This document shows, one piece after another, positions 10,351 through 19,946 of a stretch of 54,971 nucleotides of DNA. A program made the position numbers and the translations under genes. Where the stretch lies: positions 1 to 54,971 of the forward strand of contig JAJEGW010000107.1 in assembly GCA_022819605.1 (NCBI GenBank). The letters are read 5' to 3'. This DNA is from Silicimonas sp. (GTDB lineage Bacteria > Pseudomonadota > Alphaproteobacteria > Rhodobacterales > Rhodobacteraceae). Every line of letters starts with the position of its first letter. Within the stretch, counting starts at the first letter, position 1. The notes beneath the pieces were generated by a model. It searched no databases. It was not told where the DNA came from and saw only the letters and a list, made by a program, of their open reading frames with translations.

Positions 10351-11007
10351 CTACATGGGATGCATCGTCATGGACTGCGCAATCCGCGTCTCGATTTCCC
10401 GAACAGCCGTAACCACGGTGTTGGCAATCAATTCGAGTCTTCGTATCTGGACGATGCGGTCCCGGACTCTTTCGCGCTCTGGCCGTGCAAGCAGATGCTC
10501 GAATATCCTGCACACGTCCGCCAAGCCAATGATTGCAATGTCCCGTGGCTCCGGAATCTCGTCGCTGAACAGCAGGGACATTATGCGGAGCTTCACTTCC
10601 CGTCGTTCGACCGCACCATCGCGCGTCGGATATCGGCGAGACCTGAAGACCCAGAGAAAGAGGTTTTCCTCCTCCCTCAGGATGCCGTTGGCGCACAGGC
10701 GTTCAAGGGCCGCTTTCCGGATGTCAGCGGACTTGCGGCCGAAGAACTCTACCCAGTAACGGGAATCATGCTGCTCCTCGGAGGCGCAGATGTCGCGAAG
10801 TGCCGAATCAAGCAGATCATCCCCTGTGGGTTCGGAGTTCGTGACAAAGAGCTTCTCTGGATCAGTGTCGATTCTGCCTTCAAAGGCAAGGTCCATCAGT
10901 ACTGCGCCGGAAAGCGCGAAACTGACGGAATGTTCCGGAACATGAACGAACTTTCCGCTCTCATCTTCCAGCATCAATAGAACGATTTCTTCAGCGAGAG
11001 TCAGCAA
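10351..11007 (-). CDS. GPP34 (Golgi phosphoprotein 3/Vps74-like) family protein
   Basis: A 218-residue helical protein of the GPP34 family. In eukaryotes GOLPH3/Vps74 bind phosphatidylinositol-4-phosphate and Golgi enzymes; the bacterial members have no settled function. Seen: LTLAEEIVLLMLEDESGK at the N-terminus, the conserved SGAVLMDLAFEGRIDTD with DPEKLFV, PTGDDLLDSALRDI, then VFRSRRYP and a helical C-terminal part. The start is a TTG at 11007, preceded by GGGGAGGA at good spacing; no ATG fits. Convergent with lpdA. The family call rests on the N-terminal half, which matches well. Confidence 0.8.
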   Translation of the reverse strand: MLTLAEEIVLLMLEDESGKFVHVPEHSVSFALSGAVLMDLAFEGRIDTDPEKLFVTNSEPTGDDLLDSALRDICASEEQHDSRYWVEFFGRKSADIRKAALERLCANGILREEENLFLWVFRSRRYPTRDGAVERREVKLRIMSLLFSDEIPEPRDIAIIGLADVCRIFEHLLARPERERVRDRIVQIRRLELIANTVVTAVREIETRIAQSMTMHPM

Positions 11008-11710
11008 TGTCTAATCCTCCCCGTTTTCCGGCAGTCCTGACCGGCTGGATCCGTCGCTTTCGGCACCATGATCGCGAGAGGTGACCGGGAAATGCGTATC
11101 CTCTCCAGTGTGCCATCATTCGGCTTTGTGAGCAATGCCATGTCGACGATCACGTTACGCCGCAACATGTTCCGCTTCAAGTGATTCCTAGGCCGCTTTC
11201 GCGCGATGTACACGCTGGTCATTTCCGGAAGCATTGTCCGGAGCGGCGGCAAGGGGGGGAGGATGCGGCCCATGATCTCGCTGCGTGGCAGTGCGAGCGG
11301 AGATGCAGATATGGACACTTGACGAACCGCATCGGCCATGAGCCCTGGCGAAGCCGACGCATGGTGCGTTGCGAGCTAAGCGAGATGTGACATGCGCAGA
11401 GCTTGACGGCCGAAATTGTTCAAGGTGCGGAACTTGTCCCAAGAGTCTTGCAACGCAGCGGCCACCGGAGGGTCGTCGTGTGGCACCCGTCAGACGTCGA
11501 TTGGAACTGCGGGCTGACCCATGGACCGAACGTCTTGGCAGGCAGTGAAGTCTGGAACTCATGGTGAAGCATCCGAAGTCGGATGGCATGTGGAGTTGGC
11601 GGTGGCCCATCGCCGCCTTGCAGTGAGATCTCGTCCGCATCCGCGCACGAATCGCCCTTTTCTGTCCGTCGGGGTTGGCCTATCTATCGGGCGCGTAGAT
11701 GGGGGGGCGA
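11008..11710. other. 703-bp region between divergent GPP34 gene and uvrA; uncertain small frame
   Basis: It must contain promoters for both divergent genes. A minus-strand frame of 112 codons (11001-11339) ends by overlapping the GPP34 start and has moderately GC-rich third positions, but no recognisable domain and no clear ribosome binding site, so I do not call it. I looked for an alphaproteobacterial SOS box (GAAC-N7-GAAC or GTTC-N7-GTTC) upstream of uvrA and did not find one. Confidence 0.4.
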
Positions 11711-14569
11711 ATGGCCGAGCAGAAGAACATCGAGGTCCGAGGCGCCCGCGAGCACAATCTCAAGAACATCGACGTCAACATCCCGCGCAACAGCTTGGTG
11801 GTGATTACCGGACTCTCGGGATCCGGCAAGTCGTCTCTTGCCTTCGATACGATCTACGCCGAGGGACAGCGTCGCTACGTCGAGTCGCTCTCGGCCTATG
11901 CCCGGCAGTTCCTCAACATGATGGAAAAGCCTGATGTGGATCATATCAGCGGGCTGTCGCCCGCGATCTCGATAGAGCAGAAGACAACCTCCAAGAACCC
12001 GCGCTCGACCGTCGGGACGGTCACGGAGATCTACGACTACCTGCGCCTCCTGTTCGCGCGTGCCGGCACGCCTTACTCGCCGGAAACGGGTCTGCCGATC
12101 GAGGCGCAGCAGGTGCAGGACATGGTTGATCGCGTCATGGCGATGGAGGCGGGAACGCGAGCCTATCTCCTGGCTCCCATAGTCCGCGACAGGAAGGGCG
12201 AGTACCGCAAGGAGTTCCTGGAGCTTCGGAAGCAGGGCTTCCAGCGCGTCAAGGTGGACGGCCAGTTCTTCGAGCTGGAGGAACCGCCGGCGCTTGACAA
12301 GAAGTTTCGCCACGACATCGACGTGGTGGTCGACCGCATAGTGATCAAGGATGGCATCGAGACGCGGCTGGCCGACAGTTTCCGAACCGCGCTTGATCTC
12401 GCCGATGGCATTACGGTTCTGGAGACCGTTCCGAAGAGCGGCGATCCGGAGAGGATTACGTTTTCCGAGAATTTCGCCTGCCCGGTTTCCGGCTTCACGA
12501 TCCCTGAAATCGAGCCCCGGCTCTTCTCGTTCAACGCGCCTTTCGGGGCCTGCCCGGACTGCGACGGGTTGGGCGTGGAACTTTTTTTCGACGAACGCCT
12601 CGTCGTCCCGGACGGGAACCTGAAGGTCTATGACGGCGCACTTGCCCCGTGGCGGAAGGGCAAGAGCCCGTATTTCAGGCAGACCATCGAGGCCCTTGCA
12701 AATCACTACAAGTTCGATGCGAGCACAAAGTGGAAGGATCTGGCGGTCGAGGTTCAGCGCGTCTTCCTCTACGGCTCCGGCGAGGAGCAGATCCTGTTCC
12801 GCTACGACGAAAACGGGCGCATATACCAGGTGAAGCGGCCGTTCGAAGGCGTGATTCCAAACATGGAGCGCCGCTATCGGGAAACCGATTCAAACTGGAT
12901 CCGCGAAGAGTTCGAGCGCTACCAGAACAACCGCCCCTGCGGGGCCTGCGAGGGCTATCGCCTGAGGCCGGAGGCGCTCGCCGTCAAGATCGGCGGGCTT
13001 CATGTCGGTCAAGTGGTGCAAATGTCGATTCGCGAGGCGCTCGATTGGGTCGAAGGCGCTCCGAAGCAGCTCAGCAAGCAGAAGAACGAGATCGCGCATG
13101 CGGTGCTCAAGGAGATCCGCGAACGGCTTGGGTTCTTGAACAATGTGGGACTCGAATATCTCACGCTCAGCCGGAACGCGGGCACGCTTTCCGGCGGCGA
13201 GTCCCAGAGGATCAGGCTGGCAAGCCAGATCGGCTCCGGTCTGACCGGCGTGCTCTACGTTCTTGACGAACCGTCCATCGGGCTGCACCAGCGCGACAAC
13301 GGGCGACTGCTGCAGACGCTGAAGAACCTTCGCGACCAGGGCAACACGGTCATCGTGGTGGAACACGACGAAGAGGCGATCCGGGCAGCCGATCACGTCT
13401 TCGACATCGGGCCGGGTGCCGGCGTGCACGGCGGCCAAGTCGTGGCGGAAGGCGCTCCGCCGAAGATCGCCGCCAACAAGAAAAGCATCACCGGCGACTA
13501 TCTTGCCGGAAGGCGTGCCATCGGCGTGCCGATTTCGCGGCGGGCCGGCAAGGGCAAGTCGGTCAGCGTCGTGAACGCGACCGGCAACAACCTGAAGGAG
13601 GTCACGGCGGAATTTCCGCTCGGCAAGTTCATCTGCGTAACCGGCGTGTCCGGAGGCGGCAAGTCTACTCTCACCGTCGAAACGCTCTTCAAGACCGCCT
13701 CGATGCGTCTCAACGCTGCGCGCCAGACCCCGGCGCCCTGCGAGGGAATCAAGGGGCTCGAGTACCTGGACAAGGTGATCGACATCGACCAGCGGCCGAT
13801 CGGTCGAACCCCCCGTTCAAATCCGGCCACCTACACCGGGGCTTTCACGCCGATTCGTGACTGGTTCACGGGCCTTCCGGAATCCAGGGCTCGGGGCTAC
13901 AAGCCCGGGCGCTTCAGCTTCAACGTCAAGGGCGGACGCTGCGAGGCATGCCATGGCGACGGCGTCATCAAGATCGAGATGCACTTCCTGCCGGACGTGT
14001 ACGTGACCTGCGAAACCTGCAAGGGCGCGAGATACAATCGCGAAACGCTGGAGATAAAGTTCAAGGGAAAGTCGATCGCAGATGTTCTCGACATGACGGT
14101 CGAGGATGCACAGCAGTTCTTCAAGGCAGTGCCCTCGATCCGAGAGAAGATGGATGCGCTGATGAGGGTCGGGCTCGGCTACATCAAGGTCGGCCAGCAG
14201 GCCACGACGCTGTCAGGCGGCGAGGCACAGCGGGTCAAGCTCTCCAAGGAATTGTCGCGACGCGCAACGGGTCGCACGCTCTACATCCTCGACGAGCCGA
14301 CCACCGGGCTGCATTTCGACGATGTGCGGAAGCTCCTGGAAGTGCTTCACGAACTGGTCGAACAAGGCAATTCCGTGATCGTCATCGAACACAATCTCGA
14401 CGTCATCAAGACGGCGGACTGGATCATCGACATCGGGCCGGAGGGCGGCGACGGCGGAGGGCAGATCGTCGCGGTCGGCACACCCGAGGACGTGTCCAAG
14501 TCGCCGAAGAGCCATACCGGCCGGTACCTGGCAAGCCTGTTTGGAGCCGAAAGCGTCGCGGCGGAATAG
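11711..14569 (+). CDS. uvrA: Excinuclease ABC subunit A
   Basis: A 952-residue ABC-type ATPase that scans DNA for bulky lesions and loads UvrB in nucleotide excision repair. Seen: first Walker [10 protein letters not shown] near residue 35, signature [16 protein letters not shown] with [15 protein letters not shown], second Walker [10 protein letters not shown] near residue 645, the zinc module CEAC...CETC near residues 740-770, and signature [15 protein letters not shown] with [12 protein letters not shown]. The first zinc module reads CPVS...CPDC, with Ser for one Cys, as I recall for other alphaproteobacteria. I chose the ATG at 11711 after a run of seven G residues, since the conserved [18 protein letters not shown] starts there. 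Confidence 0.96.
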   Translation: MAEQKNIEVRGAREHNLKNIDVNIPRNSLVVITGLSGSGKSSLAFDTIYAEGQRRYVESLSAYARQFLNMMEKPDVDHISGLSPAISIEQKTTSKNPRSTVGTVTEIYDYLRLLFARAGTPYSPETGLPIEAQQVQDMVDRVMAMEAGTRAYLLAPIVRDRKGEYRKEFLELRKQGFQRVKVDGQFFELEEPPALDKKFRHDIDVVVDRIVIKDGIETRLADSFRTALDLADGITVLETVPKSGDPERITFSENFACPVSGFTIPEIEPRLFSFNAPFGACPDCDGLGVELFFDERLVVPDGNLKVYDGALAPWRKGKSPYFRQTIEALANHYKFDASTKWKDLAVEVQRVFLYGSGEEQILFRYDENGRIYQVKRPFEGVIPNMERRYRETDSNWIREEFERYQNNRPCGACEGYRLRPEALAVKIGGLHVGQVVQMSIREALDWVEGAPKQLSKQKNEIAHAVLKEIRERLGFLNNVGLEYLTLSRNAGTLSGGESQRIRLASQIGSGLTGVLYVLDEPSIGLHQRDNGRLLQTLKNLRDQGNTVIVVEHDEEAIRAADHVFDIGPGAGVHGGQVVAEGAPPKIAANKKSITGDYLAGRRAIGVPISRRAGKGKSVSVVNATGNNLKEVTAEFPLGKFICVTGVSGGGKSTLTVETLFKTASMRLNAARQTPAPCEGIKGLEYLDKVIDIDQRPIGRTPRSNPATYTGAFTPIRDWFTGLPESRARGYKPGRFSFNVKGGRCEACHGDGVIKIEMHFLPDVYVTCETCKGARYNRETLEIKFKGKSIADVLDMTVEDAQQFFKAVPSIREKMDALMRVGLGYIKVGQQATTLSGGEAQRVKLSKELSRRATGRTLYILDEPTTGLHFDDVRKLLEVLHELVEQGNSVIVIEHNLDVIKTADWIIDIGPEGGDGGGQIVAVGTPEDVSKSPKSHTGRYLASLFGAESVAAE

Positions 14570-14626
14570 TCGCGGGCGGAACGCCCACGGCGTCTCGGGC
14601 TCATGATTGGCGCCCTGGAGGCCGGT

Positions 14627-15406
14627 TCAGGCGTCCAGTTCGATCCAGACGGGAGTATGGTCCGACGGCCTTTCGCGACCGCGCACCTCCGCCTCGATCC
14701 AGCAGTCGCTCATCAGGTCCGCTGCCTGCGCCGTCAGCAGCAGGTGATCGATCCGGATGCCGTCGTTTCGGTCGAAGGCGTTCCGCTGGTAGTCCCAGAA
14801 CGAGTAGTGGCCTGGATCCTGGCGTCGTGCGCGAAAGGCGTCGGTGAAGCCCAGGTTGAGGATTTCGCGAAAGGCGGCGCGGGATTCCGGCATGGCAAGC
14901 GCGTCCTCGCGCCACGCATCCGGACGGGCCGCGTCCTCGTCCTGCGGAATCACGTTGTAGTCGCCGGCCATGACCGCAGGTTCTTCGGTGGCCAGCAATG
15001 CCAAGGCCCTGTCCTGCAGGCGCTTCATCCAGGCGAGCTTGTAGTCATATTTCTCGCCCGGGGCCGGATTGCCGTTTGGAAGGTAAAGACAGCAGACGCG
15101 AACCGGCTTCCGGTCAGTCACGGTCGCCTCGATCCAGCGCGCCTGCTCGTCGTTCGGGTCGCCCGGGAGGCCGCGGCTGACATCCTCAAGCGGGAGCTTC
15201 GAGAGGATTGCCACGCCGTTGAAGCCCTTCTGGCCGTGGGTTTCCACGGTGTAGCCAAGATCCTCGAAGTGCTCGCGGGGAAAGGTCTCGTCCTGAGACT
15301 TGATCTCTTGGAGCAGGGCGACGTCGGGGGCACTGGTGTCGAGCCAGTCCGTCAGGCCTTCGAAGCGTGCCTTGACGCCGTTGATGTTGAATGTCGCGAT
15401 GCGCAT
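14627..15406 (-). CDS. xth: Exodeoxyribonuclease III
   Basis: A 259-residue Mg-dependent AP endonuclease and 3'-5' exonuclease of base excision repair. Seen from the ATG at 15406: MRIATFNINGVKARF, the metal ligand E34 in LLQEIKSQDETFP, CLYLPNGNP with the active-site Tyr, GDYNVIPQDEDAARP, FWDYQRNAFDRNDGIRIDHLL and the C-terminal SDHTPVW with the catalytic His. The frame is open ten codons further upstream, but the conserved start is MRIATFNING. It converges with uvrA, with only 57 bp between their stops, so two DNA-repair genes face each other. Confidence 0.95.
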   Translation of the reverse strand: MRIATFNINGVKARFEGLTDWLDTSAPDVALLQEIKSQDETFPREHFEDLGYTVETHGQKGFNGVAILSKLPLEDVSRGLPGDPNDEQARWIEATVTDRKPVRVCCLYLPNGNPAPGEKYDYKLAWMKRLQDRALALLATEEPAVMAGDYNVIPQDEDAARPDAWREDALAMPESRAAFREILNLGFTDAFRARRQDPGHYSFWDYQRNAFDRNDGIRIDHLLLTAQAADLMSDCWIEAEVRGRERPSDHTPVWIELDA

Positions 15407-15573
15407 TTGATCCCTCCGAGTCAGGTTTTGGACCATTCGTCCAAACTCGGCAAGCGGAGGGTACAGAAGGTCCCCCGCTTCATCGCAGGTGCCCGAAGTG
15501 GTCGCGATGCACCAGAGCGCGTCGCGAGTGCGGGCTGTTCGGTCGACGACTGCAATCGGCGGGCGTGAATGGG

Positions 15574-15906
15574 TCAGATCGAAAACGACGTTCCGCAGCC
15601 GCAGCTGGATGTCGCGTTGGGATTCTCGACAACGAAGCGCGCGCCGATGAGTTCGTCCGAGAAGTCGATGACGGCGTTTGACAGAAACGGAAGCGACACT
15701 TTGTCAACGACGACCTTCTGTCCCTCGCCTTCGAGAACGAGGTCCCCGTCGGTCGGTTCGTCGAGGTCGATGTTGTACTGGAAGCCCGAGCAGCCGCCAC
15801 CCTCCACCGCGACGCGAAGTGCCTTGGGATCACTCACGCCTGAATTGATCTCGGCCAGCCGCGCAAACGCGCGGTCCGTGACCTGAGGGGGGATGGCGAT
15901 ATCCAT
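15574..15906 (-). CDS. erpA: Iron-sulfur cluster insertion protein, ErpA/HesB family
   Basis: A 110-residue A-type Fe-S carrier that takes a cluster from the scaffold and delivers it to target enzymes. The three conserved cysteines are present: C39 in EGGGCSGF, and C102 and C104 in the C-terminal SSCGCGTSFSI. The internal motif FLSNAVIDFSDELIGARFVVENPNA is typical of the ErpA branch. I chose the ATG at 15906 (MDIAIPPQVT); an ATG seven codons upstream at 15927 is possible. It stands divergent from dgt with about 75 bp between them, where both promoters must lie. Confidence 0.9.
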   Translation of the reverse strand: MDIAIPPQVTDRAFARLAEINSGVSDPKALRVAVEGGGCSGFQYNIDLDEPTDGDLVLEGEGQKVVVDKVSLPFLSNAVIDFSDELIGARFVVENPNATSSCGCGTSFSI

Positions 15907-15980
15907 GCCGAACTCCGGCGTTTTCAATCAAGGCTCGTCTGAATATATGGGGCGGTGCACAGCCCGGCAAGAGAAGTCCA

Positions 15981-17129
15981 ATGTTGGAGCCCTATGCATC
16001 GGATCCAATCAAGAGTCGCGGGCGCTTGTTTCCTGAGGAGCCAAGCGCCTTTCGGTCGTGCTTTCAGCGCGACCGCGACCGCATCATTCACTCCAGCGCA
16101 TTCCGCCGGCTCAAGCACAAGACGCAGGTCTTCATCGAGCATGAAGGGGACTATTTCCGGACGCGGCTTACCCACTCGATCGAAGTTGCCCAGGTAGCGC
16201 GCACCATCTCCAATGCGCTCCGGTTCAACACCGAACTGACCGAAGCCGTGGCCCTGGCACACGATCTTGGCCATACGCCCTTCGGCCATACCGGCGAGGA
16301 CGCCCTTTCGGAACTGATGGCGCCTCACGGCGGATTCGATCACAACGCGCAGGCATTGCGCATCGTGACCGATCTCGAGCGCCACTACGCCGACTTCGAT
16401 GGCCTGAACCTCACCTGGGAGACGCTTGAAGGAATTGCGAAGCACAACGGCCCGGTGACGGGCGAGCTGCCGTGGGCGCTGGCGGCCTATCAGCAGCGCC
16501 ACGATCTCGAAACGGACACGTTCGCCAGCGCTGAGGCGCAGGTGGCTGCGGTTGCGGACGACATCGCCTACAACCACCATGACCTGCATGACGGATTGAG
16601 GGCGAAGCTGTTTTCTACCGAAGACCTGGCCGAATTGCCGATCCTGAGTCGATGCTTCGAGCGCGTAGACGAATTGCATCCGGGTCTTGACCGCTATCGC
16701 CGTCGCCACGAGGCATTGCGCCGGTTCTTCGGCGTCCTGGTCGAGGACGTGATTGAAGCTGCAAGGCAGAACCTGGCCAAGCTCGCTCCTCGGTCACCGG
16801 ACGACATTCGCAATGCCGGTTTCCAGGTCATCGTGTTCTCGGATGCACTGCATCAGGATCTGAAGGTGATTCGCGAGTTCCTGTTTGACCGCATGTACCG
16901 CGCACCGTCGGTGGTCGAGATGCGCAGGGAGGTGACGGGCGTGGTCAAGGACCTGTTTCCGCACTTTCTCGATCATCCGGAAATGTTGCCTCGCCGCTGG
17001 CGCGAGGACATAGAGAATACCGATGGCAAAACGGAACTTGCCCGGATCGTCTCGGACTATATCGCCGGAATGACGGACCGGTTCGCTCTCCAGTGCCACG
17101 AGAAAATCACTTCCAATCCGAGGCACTGA
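15981..17129 (+). CDS. dgt: Deoxyguanosinetriphosphate triphosphohydrolase-like protein
   Basis: A 382-residue HD-superfamily enzyme that removes triphosphate from dNTPs, affecting nucleotide pools. Seen: RDRDRIIHSSAFRRLKHKTQVF near residues 30-51, the metal ligands H65 (LTHSIEVAQVAR) and H94-D95 (ALAHDLGHTPFGHTGE), GFDHNAQ, and AVADDIAYNHHDLHDGLR, which carries the last metal-binding Asp. The length is that of the short Dgt group used in alphaproteobacteria. The next gene, argS, follows 77 bp downstream behind its own probable promoter and a weak terminator. Confidence 0.93.
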   Translation: MLEPYASDPIKSRGRLFPEEPSAFRSCFQRDRDRIIHSSAFRRLKHKTQVFIEHEGDYFRTRLTHSIEVAQVARTISNALRFNTELTEAVALAHDLGHTPFGHTGEDALSELMAPHGGFDHNAQALRIVTDLERHYADFDGLNLTWETLEGIAKHNGPVTGELPWALAAYQQRHDLETDTFASAEAQVAAVADDIAYNHHDLHDGLRAKLFSTEDLAELPILSRCFERVDELHPGLDRYRRRHEALRRFFGVLVEDVIEAARQNLAKLAPRSPDDIRNAGFQVIVFSDALHQDLKVIREFLFDRMYRAPSVVEMRREVTGVVKDLFPHFLDHPEMLPRRWREDIENTDGKTELARIVSDYIAGMTDRFALQCHEKITSNPRH

Positions 17130-17147
17130 GCCTGGTTCCATGTTTCG

Positions 17148-17174
17148 GACGCAGGTCGGTCCGCGTCTTTGTTT
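17148..17174 (+). terminator. Possible weak rho-independent terminator after dgt
   Basis: GACGC (17148-17152) pairs with GCGTC (17163-17167), extended by GG/CC pairing with one bulged A around the loop TCGGT. TTTGTTT follows. The stem is short and the T-tract broken, so termination would be partial. Confidence 0.4.
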
Positions 17175-17200
17175 GACTGCGACCTGTTGGGTGATAAACC
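17173..17200 (+). promoter_or_regulatory. Putative argS promoter
   Basis: TTGACT (17173-17178) and TAAACC (17195-17200) are separated by 16 bp and end six bases before the argS ATG. A GATAAA hexamer overlaps the -10. With this spacing, transcription would begin at or next to the ATG, and there is no purine-rich ribosome binding site, so argS may be leaderless. Box assignment is by eye. Confidence 0.45.
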
Positions 17201-17206
17201 GCGCGC

Positions 17207-18931
17207 ATGAACATATTCAGCGATATCCGTGCATCGGTTCTCGAAACGCTTGACGCCTTGGTGGCGGAGGGTGCGCTGCCGGCTGACCTCTCGTGGGGCA
17301 ATGTAACGGTGGAACCGCCAAGGGACGCGGCCCATGGCGACATGGCAACGAATGCTGCGATGGTGCTTGCCAAGCTCGCGGGCAGGCAGCCGCGGGATCT
17401 CGCCGAGACGCTGGCCGAGAGGCTGGTGAATGATCCGAACATCGTTCGCGCCGAAGTTGCAGGCCCCGGCTTCATCAACCTGCGGCTGGCTCCCGTGATC
17501 TGGCATGACGTGTTGGCGGAGGCGATCGATGCAGGACCGCAATTCGGTCATTCCGGCATGGGGGCCGGCGTCAGGGTCAATGTCGAGTTCGTGTCCGCCA
17601 ACCCGACAGGGCCTTTGCATGTCGGACATTTGCGGGGGGCGGTCTTCGGCGACGCGCTGGCATCGCTGCTGGAATTCACCGGTTACGACGTCACGCGCGA
17701 ATACTACGTCAACGACGGCGGCGCTCAGGTCGACACGTTGGCACGGTCGGTCTACCTTCGCTACCTGGAGGCCCATGGACAGGACATCGAGTTCGATGAG
17801 GGCGCGTATCCGGGCGACTACCTGGTTCCGGTGGCGGAGGCGCTCAAGGAGAGTGCGGGCGACGTGCATGTCGGCAAGGACGAGGGGGCCTGGCTCCCGG
17901 AAGTCCGGGAATTCGCCACCCAAGCGATGATGGAGCTGATCCGGGAGGATCTCTCGGCCATCGGTGTGACGATGGACGTGTTCTTCAGCGAGAGGTCGCT
18001 CTTTGGAACGGGCCGGATCGAGACGGCGGTCGATGAGCTGAAGAGGCGCGATCTCATTTATCAGGGCACGCTCGAGCCGCCAAAGGGCAAGCTGCCCGAC
18101 GACTGGGAGCCGCGCGAACAGACGCTCTTTCGTTCCACGGCACACGGCGACGACGTTGACAGGCCGATCATGAAGTCGGACGGTTCATGGACGTATTTTG
18201 CCCCTGACATCGCATATCACTGGGACAAGATCTCGCGGGGCTACGACGAACTGATCGACATTTTCGGGGCTGACCATGGCGGATACGTGAAGCGCATGTC
18301 GGCTGCCGTATCCGCTCTTTCGGACGGGCGCGTGCCCTTGGACATCAAGCTGACCCAGCTGGTCAGGCTCTGGGAGGGCGGCAAGCCGCTGAAGATGTCC
18401 AAGCGAGCCGGCGCGTTCGTTTCGCTGCAGGACTTGGTCGGACGCGTGGGTGCGGACGTCACCCGGATGGTGATGCTGACCCGCAGGAACGACGCGCCTC
18501 TGGACTTCGACCTAGCCAAGGTGTCCGAGCAATCCAAGGACAATCCCGTCTTCTATGTGCAGTATGCGCACGCGCGCGTTCGCTCCGTGATGCGCAAGGC
18601 CGAAGCGATGCATCTCGACTGGTCTGACGATGCAAAACTGGAAGATGAGGCCGAATTTGCCCTGGCACGCAAGATTGCCGAGTGGCCAAGGCTGGTCGAG
18701 ATTGCGGCACGAAACCATGAACCGCACCGGGTCGCCTTCTATCTCCACGACCTCGCATCCGAATTCCATGCCCTTTGGAACATTGGCAATTCCAGGCCTG
18801 CACTGCGTTTCCTGCACGAAGGGGATCCGCAGGCGACAGCGAGAAAGATCGCGCTTCCCCGCGCAGTGGGCATTGTAATTTCCAATGGATTGCGTATTCT
18901 AGGAGTGACGCCGGTCGAGGAGATGCGCTGA
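17207..18931 (+). CDS. argS: Arginyl-tRNA synthetase
   Basis: A 574-residue class I aminoacyl-tRNA synthetase charging tRNA-Arg with arginine. Seen: the N-terminal Add1 domain ([18 protein letters not shown] near residues 35-52), the HIGH signature as HVGH at residues 138-141 in [15 protein letters not shown], the YYVNDGG motif, the KMSKR loop near residue 395 ([15 protein letters not shown]), and the DALR anticodon-binding C-terminal domain ending in a [13 protein letters not shown] motif. Start: ATG at 17207, right after GCGCGC and without a clear Shine-Dalgarno. First of the block argS, SPOR protein, nagZ, scpA, scpB. Confidence 0.96.
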   Translation: MNIFSDIRASVLETLDALVAEGALPADLSWGNVTVEPPRDAAHGDMATNAAMVLAKLAGRQPRDLAETLAERLVNDPNIVRAEVAGPGFINLRLAPVIWHDVLAEAIDAGPQFGHSGMGAGVRVNVEFVSANPTGPLHVGHLRGAVFGDALASLLEFTGYDVTREYYVNDGGAQVDTLARSVYLRYLEAHGQDIEFDEGAYPGDYLVPVAEALKESAGDVHVGKDEGAWLPEVREFATQAMMELIREDLSAIGVTMDVFFSERSLFGTGRIETAVDELKRRDLIYQGTLEPPKGKLPDDWEPREQTLFRSTAHGDDVDRPIMKSDGSWTYFAPDIAYHWDKISRGYDELIDIFGADHGGYVKRMSAAVSALSDGRVPLDIKLTQLVRLWEGGKPLKMSKRAGAFVSLQDLVGRVGADVTRMVMLTRRNDAPLDFDLAKVSEQSKDNPVFYVQYAHARVRSVMRKAEAMHLDWSDDAKLEDEAEFALARKIAEWPRLVEIAARNHEPHRVAFYLHDLASEFHALWNIGNSRPALRFLHEGDPQATARKIALPRAVGIVISNGLRILGVTPVEEMR

Positions 18932-19010
18932 ATTCAACAAGTGCCCGGGCCGTGCGCGAGACGAGCAGGATGACCGCTGGAGCAACCGGCGGCAGCAATG
19001 AGGCACTGAA

Positions 19011-19946
19011 ATGACGGCAATCAATTTCGAAGACCACGAAGAGTCCGTCGAGGGCGAATCCTTGGCGGCGGCCATGAATTGGGCCGGGGCACTCCTTTCG
19101 GTACTGCTGATTGCGGGGCTGGCGGCTTGGGCATGGCAACTATGGGTCAGGGACGTAACAGGCGTTCCGGTCATAAAGGCGCTCTCGGGTCCGATGCGGG
19201 TGCTGCCGGAAGACCCCGGCGGGTTGGCAAGCGAAAATCAGGGTCTGACAGTCAACCGGATCGCTGAAGAACGAGCGGATGTAACGCCCGAGAGGCTGGT
19301 TCTGGTTTCCGAGCCTGTTGCCCTGGACGAAGACGAGGATCTTGCCATGGGAGCGCTGCCAGGAGCCGCAGTTGTCGGCGCGGGCTTGGTGCCGCCAGGC
19401 GACGAGATCGAAGCTGAAGAAGACGTCGTGATGATTGGCGAGACTCCGACATTCGGCCCGGAGCAGACGAACGCCGTTCAGGAAAAGGCGGTGCTTTCCG
19501 GAACTGACCTGGCCGTTCAGGAAGCGTTGGCGGACATCATGACGTCAGCTTCGGCTGCAACTGAAGGCACGACCGGCGCCAGGTTGATTCCGGCGACAGT
19601 TCGGTTGCCGCCGCGCCGACCGGAGGGCCTGCGGGCCACGGCTGCGCCAGCTGCAGATTTGGGTGCCGGCAATGTTCAGCCCTTGGCAATCCTGCCGGGC
19701 ACGAGGCTCGTCCAGTTCGGCGCCTTTGGCGATGCGAGCGCTGCGCATGCTGAATGGGAAAGACTCGCTTCGCGCTTCGGTGACTACATGGTCGGCAAGC
19801 AGCAGGTCGTGCAGGAGGTGGAGGCAGGTGACCGGACGTTTTACCGATTGCGGGCAACAGGTTTTGTTGATTTGGCCGATGCCCGGCGCTTTTGCTCGGT
19901 ACTGCAGGCGGACGGTGCAGACTGCGTTCCAGTCGTGCAGCAGTAA
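19011..19946 (+). CDS. SPOR domain-containing membrane protein
   Basis: A 311-residue protein with a short cytoplasmic N-terminus, one membrane segment at about residues 21-45 (WAGALLSVLLIAGLAAWAWQL), a long acidic, Ala- and Pro-rich periplasmic linker, and a C-terminal SPOR domain from about residue 230 (LVQFGAFGDASAAHAEWERL...YRLRATGFVDLADARRFC). SPOR domains bind denuded peptidoglycan glycans at division sites. Its stop codon is directly followed by the GTG start of nagZ, so the two are probably co-translated; nagZ also acts on peptidoglycan fragments. Confidence 0.9.
   Translation: MTAINFEDHEESVEGESLAAAMNWAGALLSVLLIAGLAAWAWQLWVRDVTGVPVIKALSGPMRVLPEDPGGLASENQGLTVNRIAEERADVTPERLVLVSEPVALDEDEDLAMGALPGAAVVGAGLVPPGDEIEAEEDVVMIGETPTFGPEQTNAVQEKAVLSGTDLAVQEALADIMTSASAATEGTTGARLIPATVRLPPRRPEGLRATAAPAADLGAGNVQPLAILPGTRLVQFGAFGDASAAHAEWERLASRFGDYMVGKQQVVQEVEAGDRTFYRLRATGFVDLADARRFCSVLQADGADCVPVVQQ

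Noticed and set aside
11001..11339. 112-codon minus-strand frame upstream of the GPP34 gene
   Set aside because: Overlaps the GPP34 start, no domain, no clear ribosome binding site; coding status cannot be supported.
11500..11710. SOS box upstream of uvrA
   Set aside because: GAAC and GTTC words are present but not at the seven-base spacing of the alphaproteobacterial LexA site.
14574..14586. GGGCG-GAA-CGCCC hairpin between uvrA and xth as a terminator
   Set aside because: Short stem and no T-tract on either strand.
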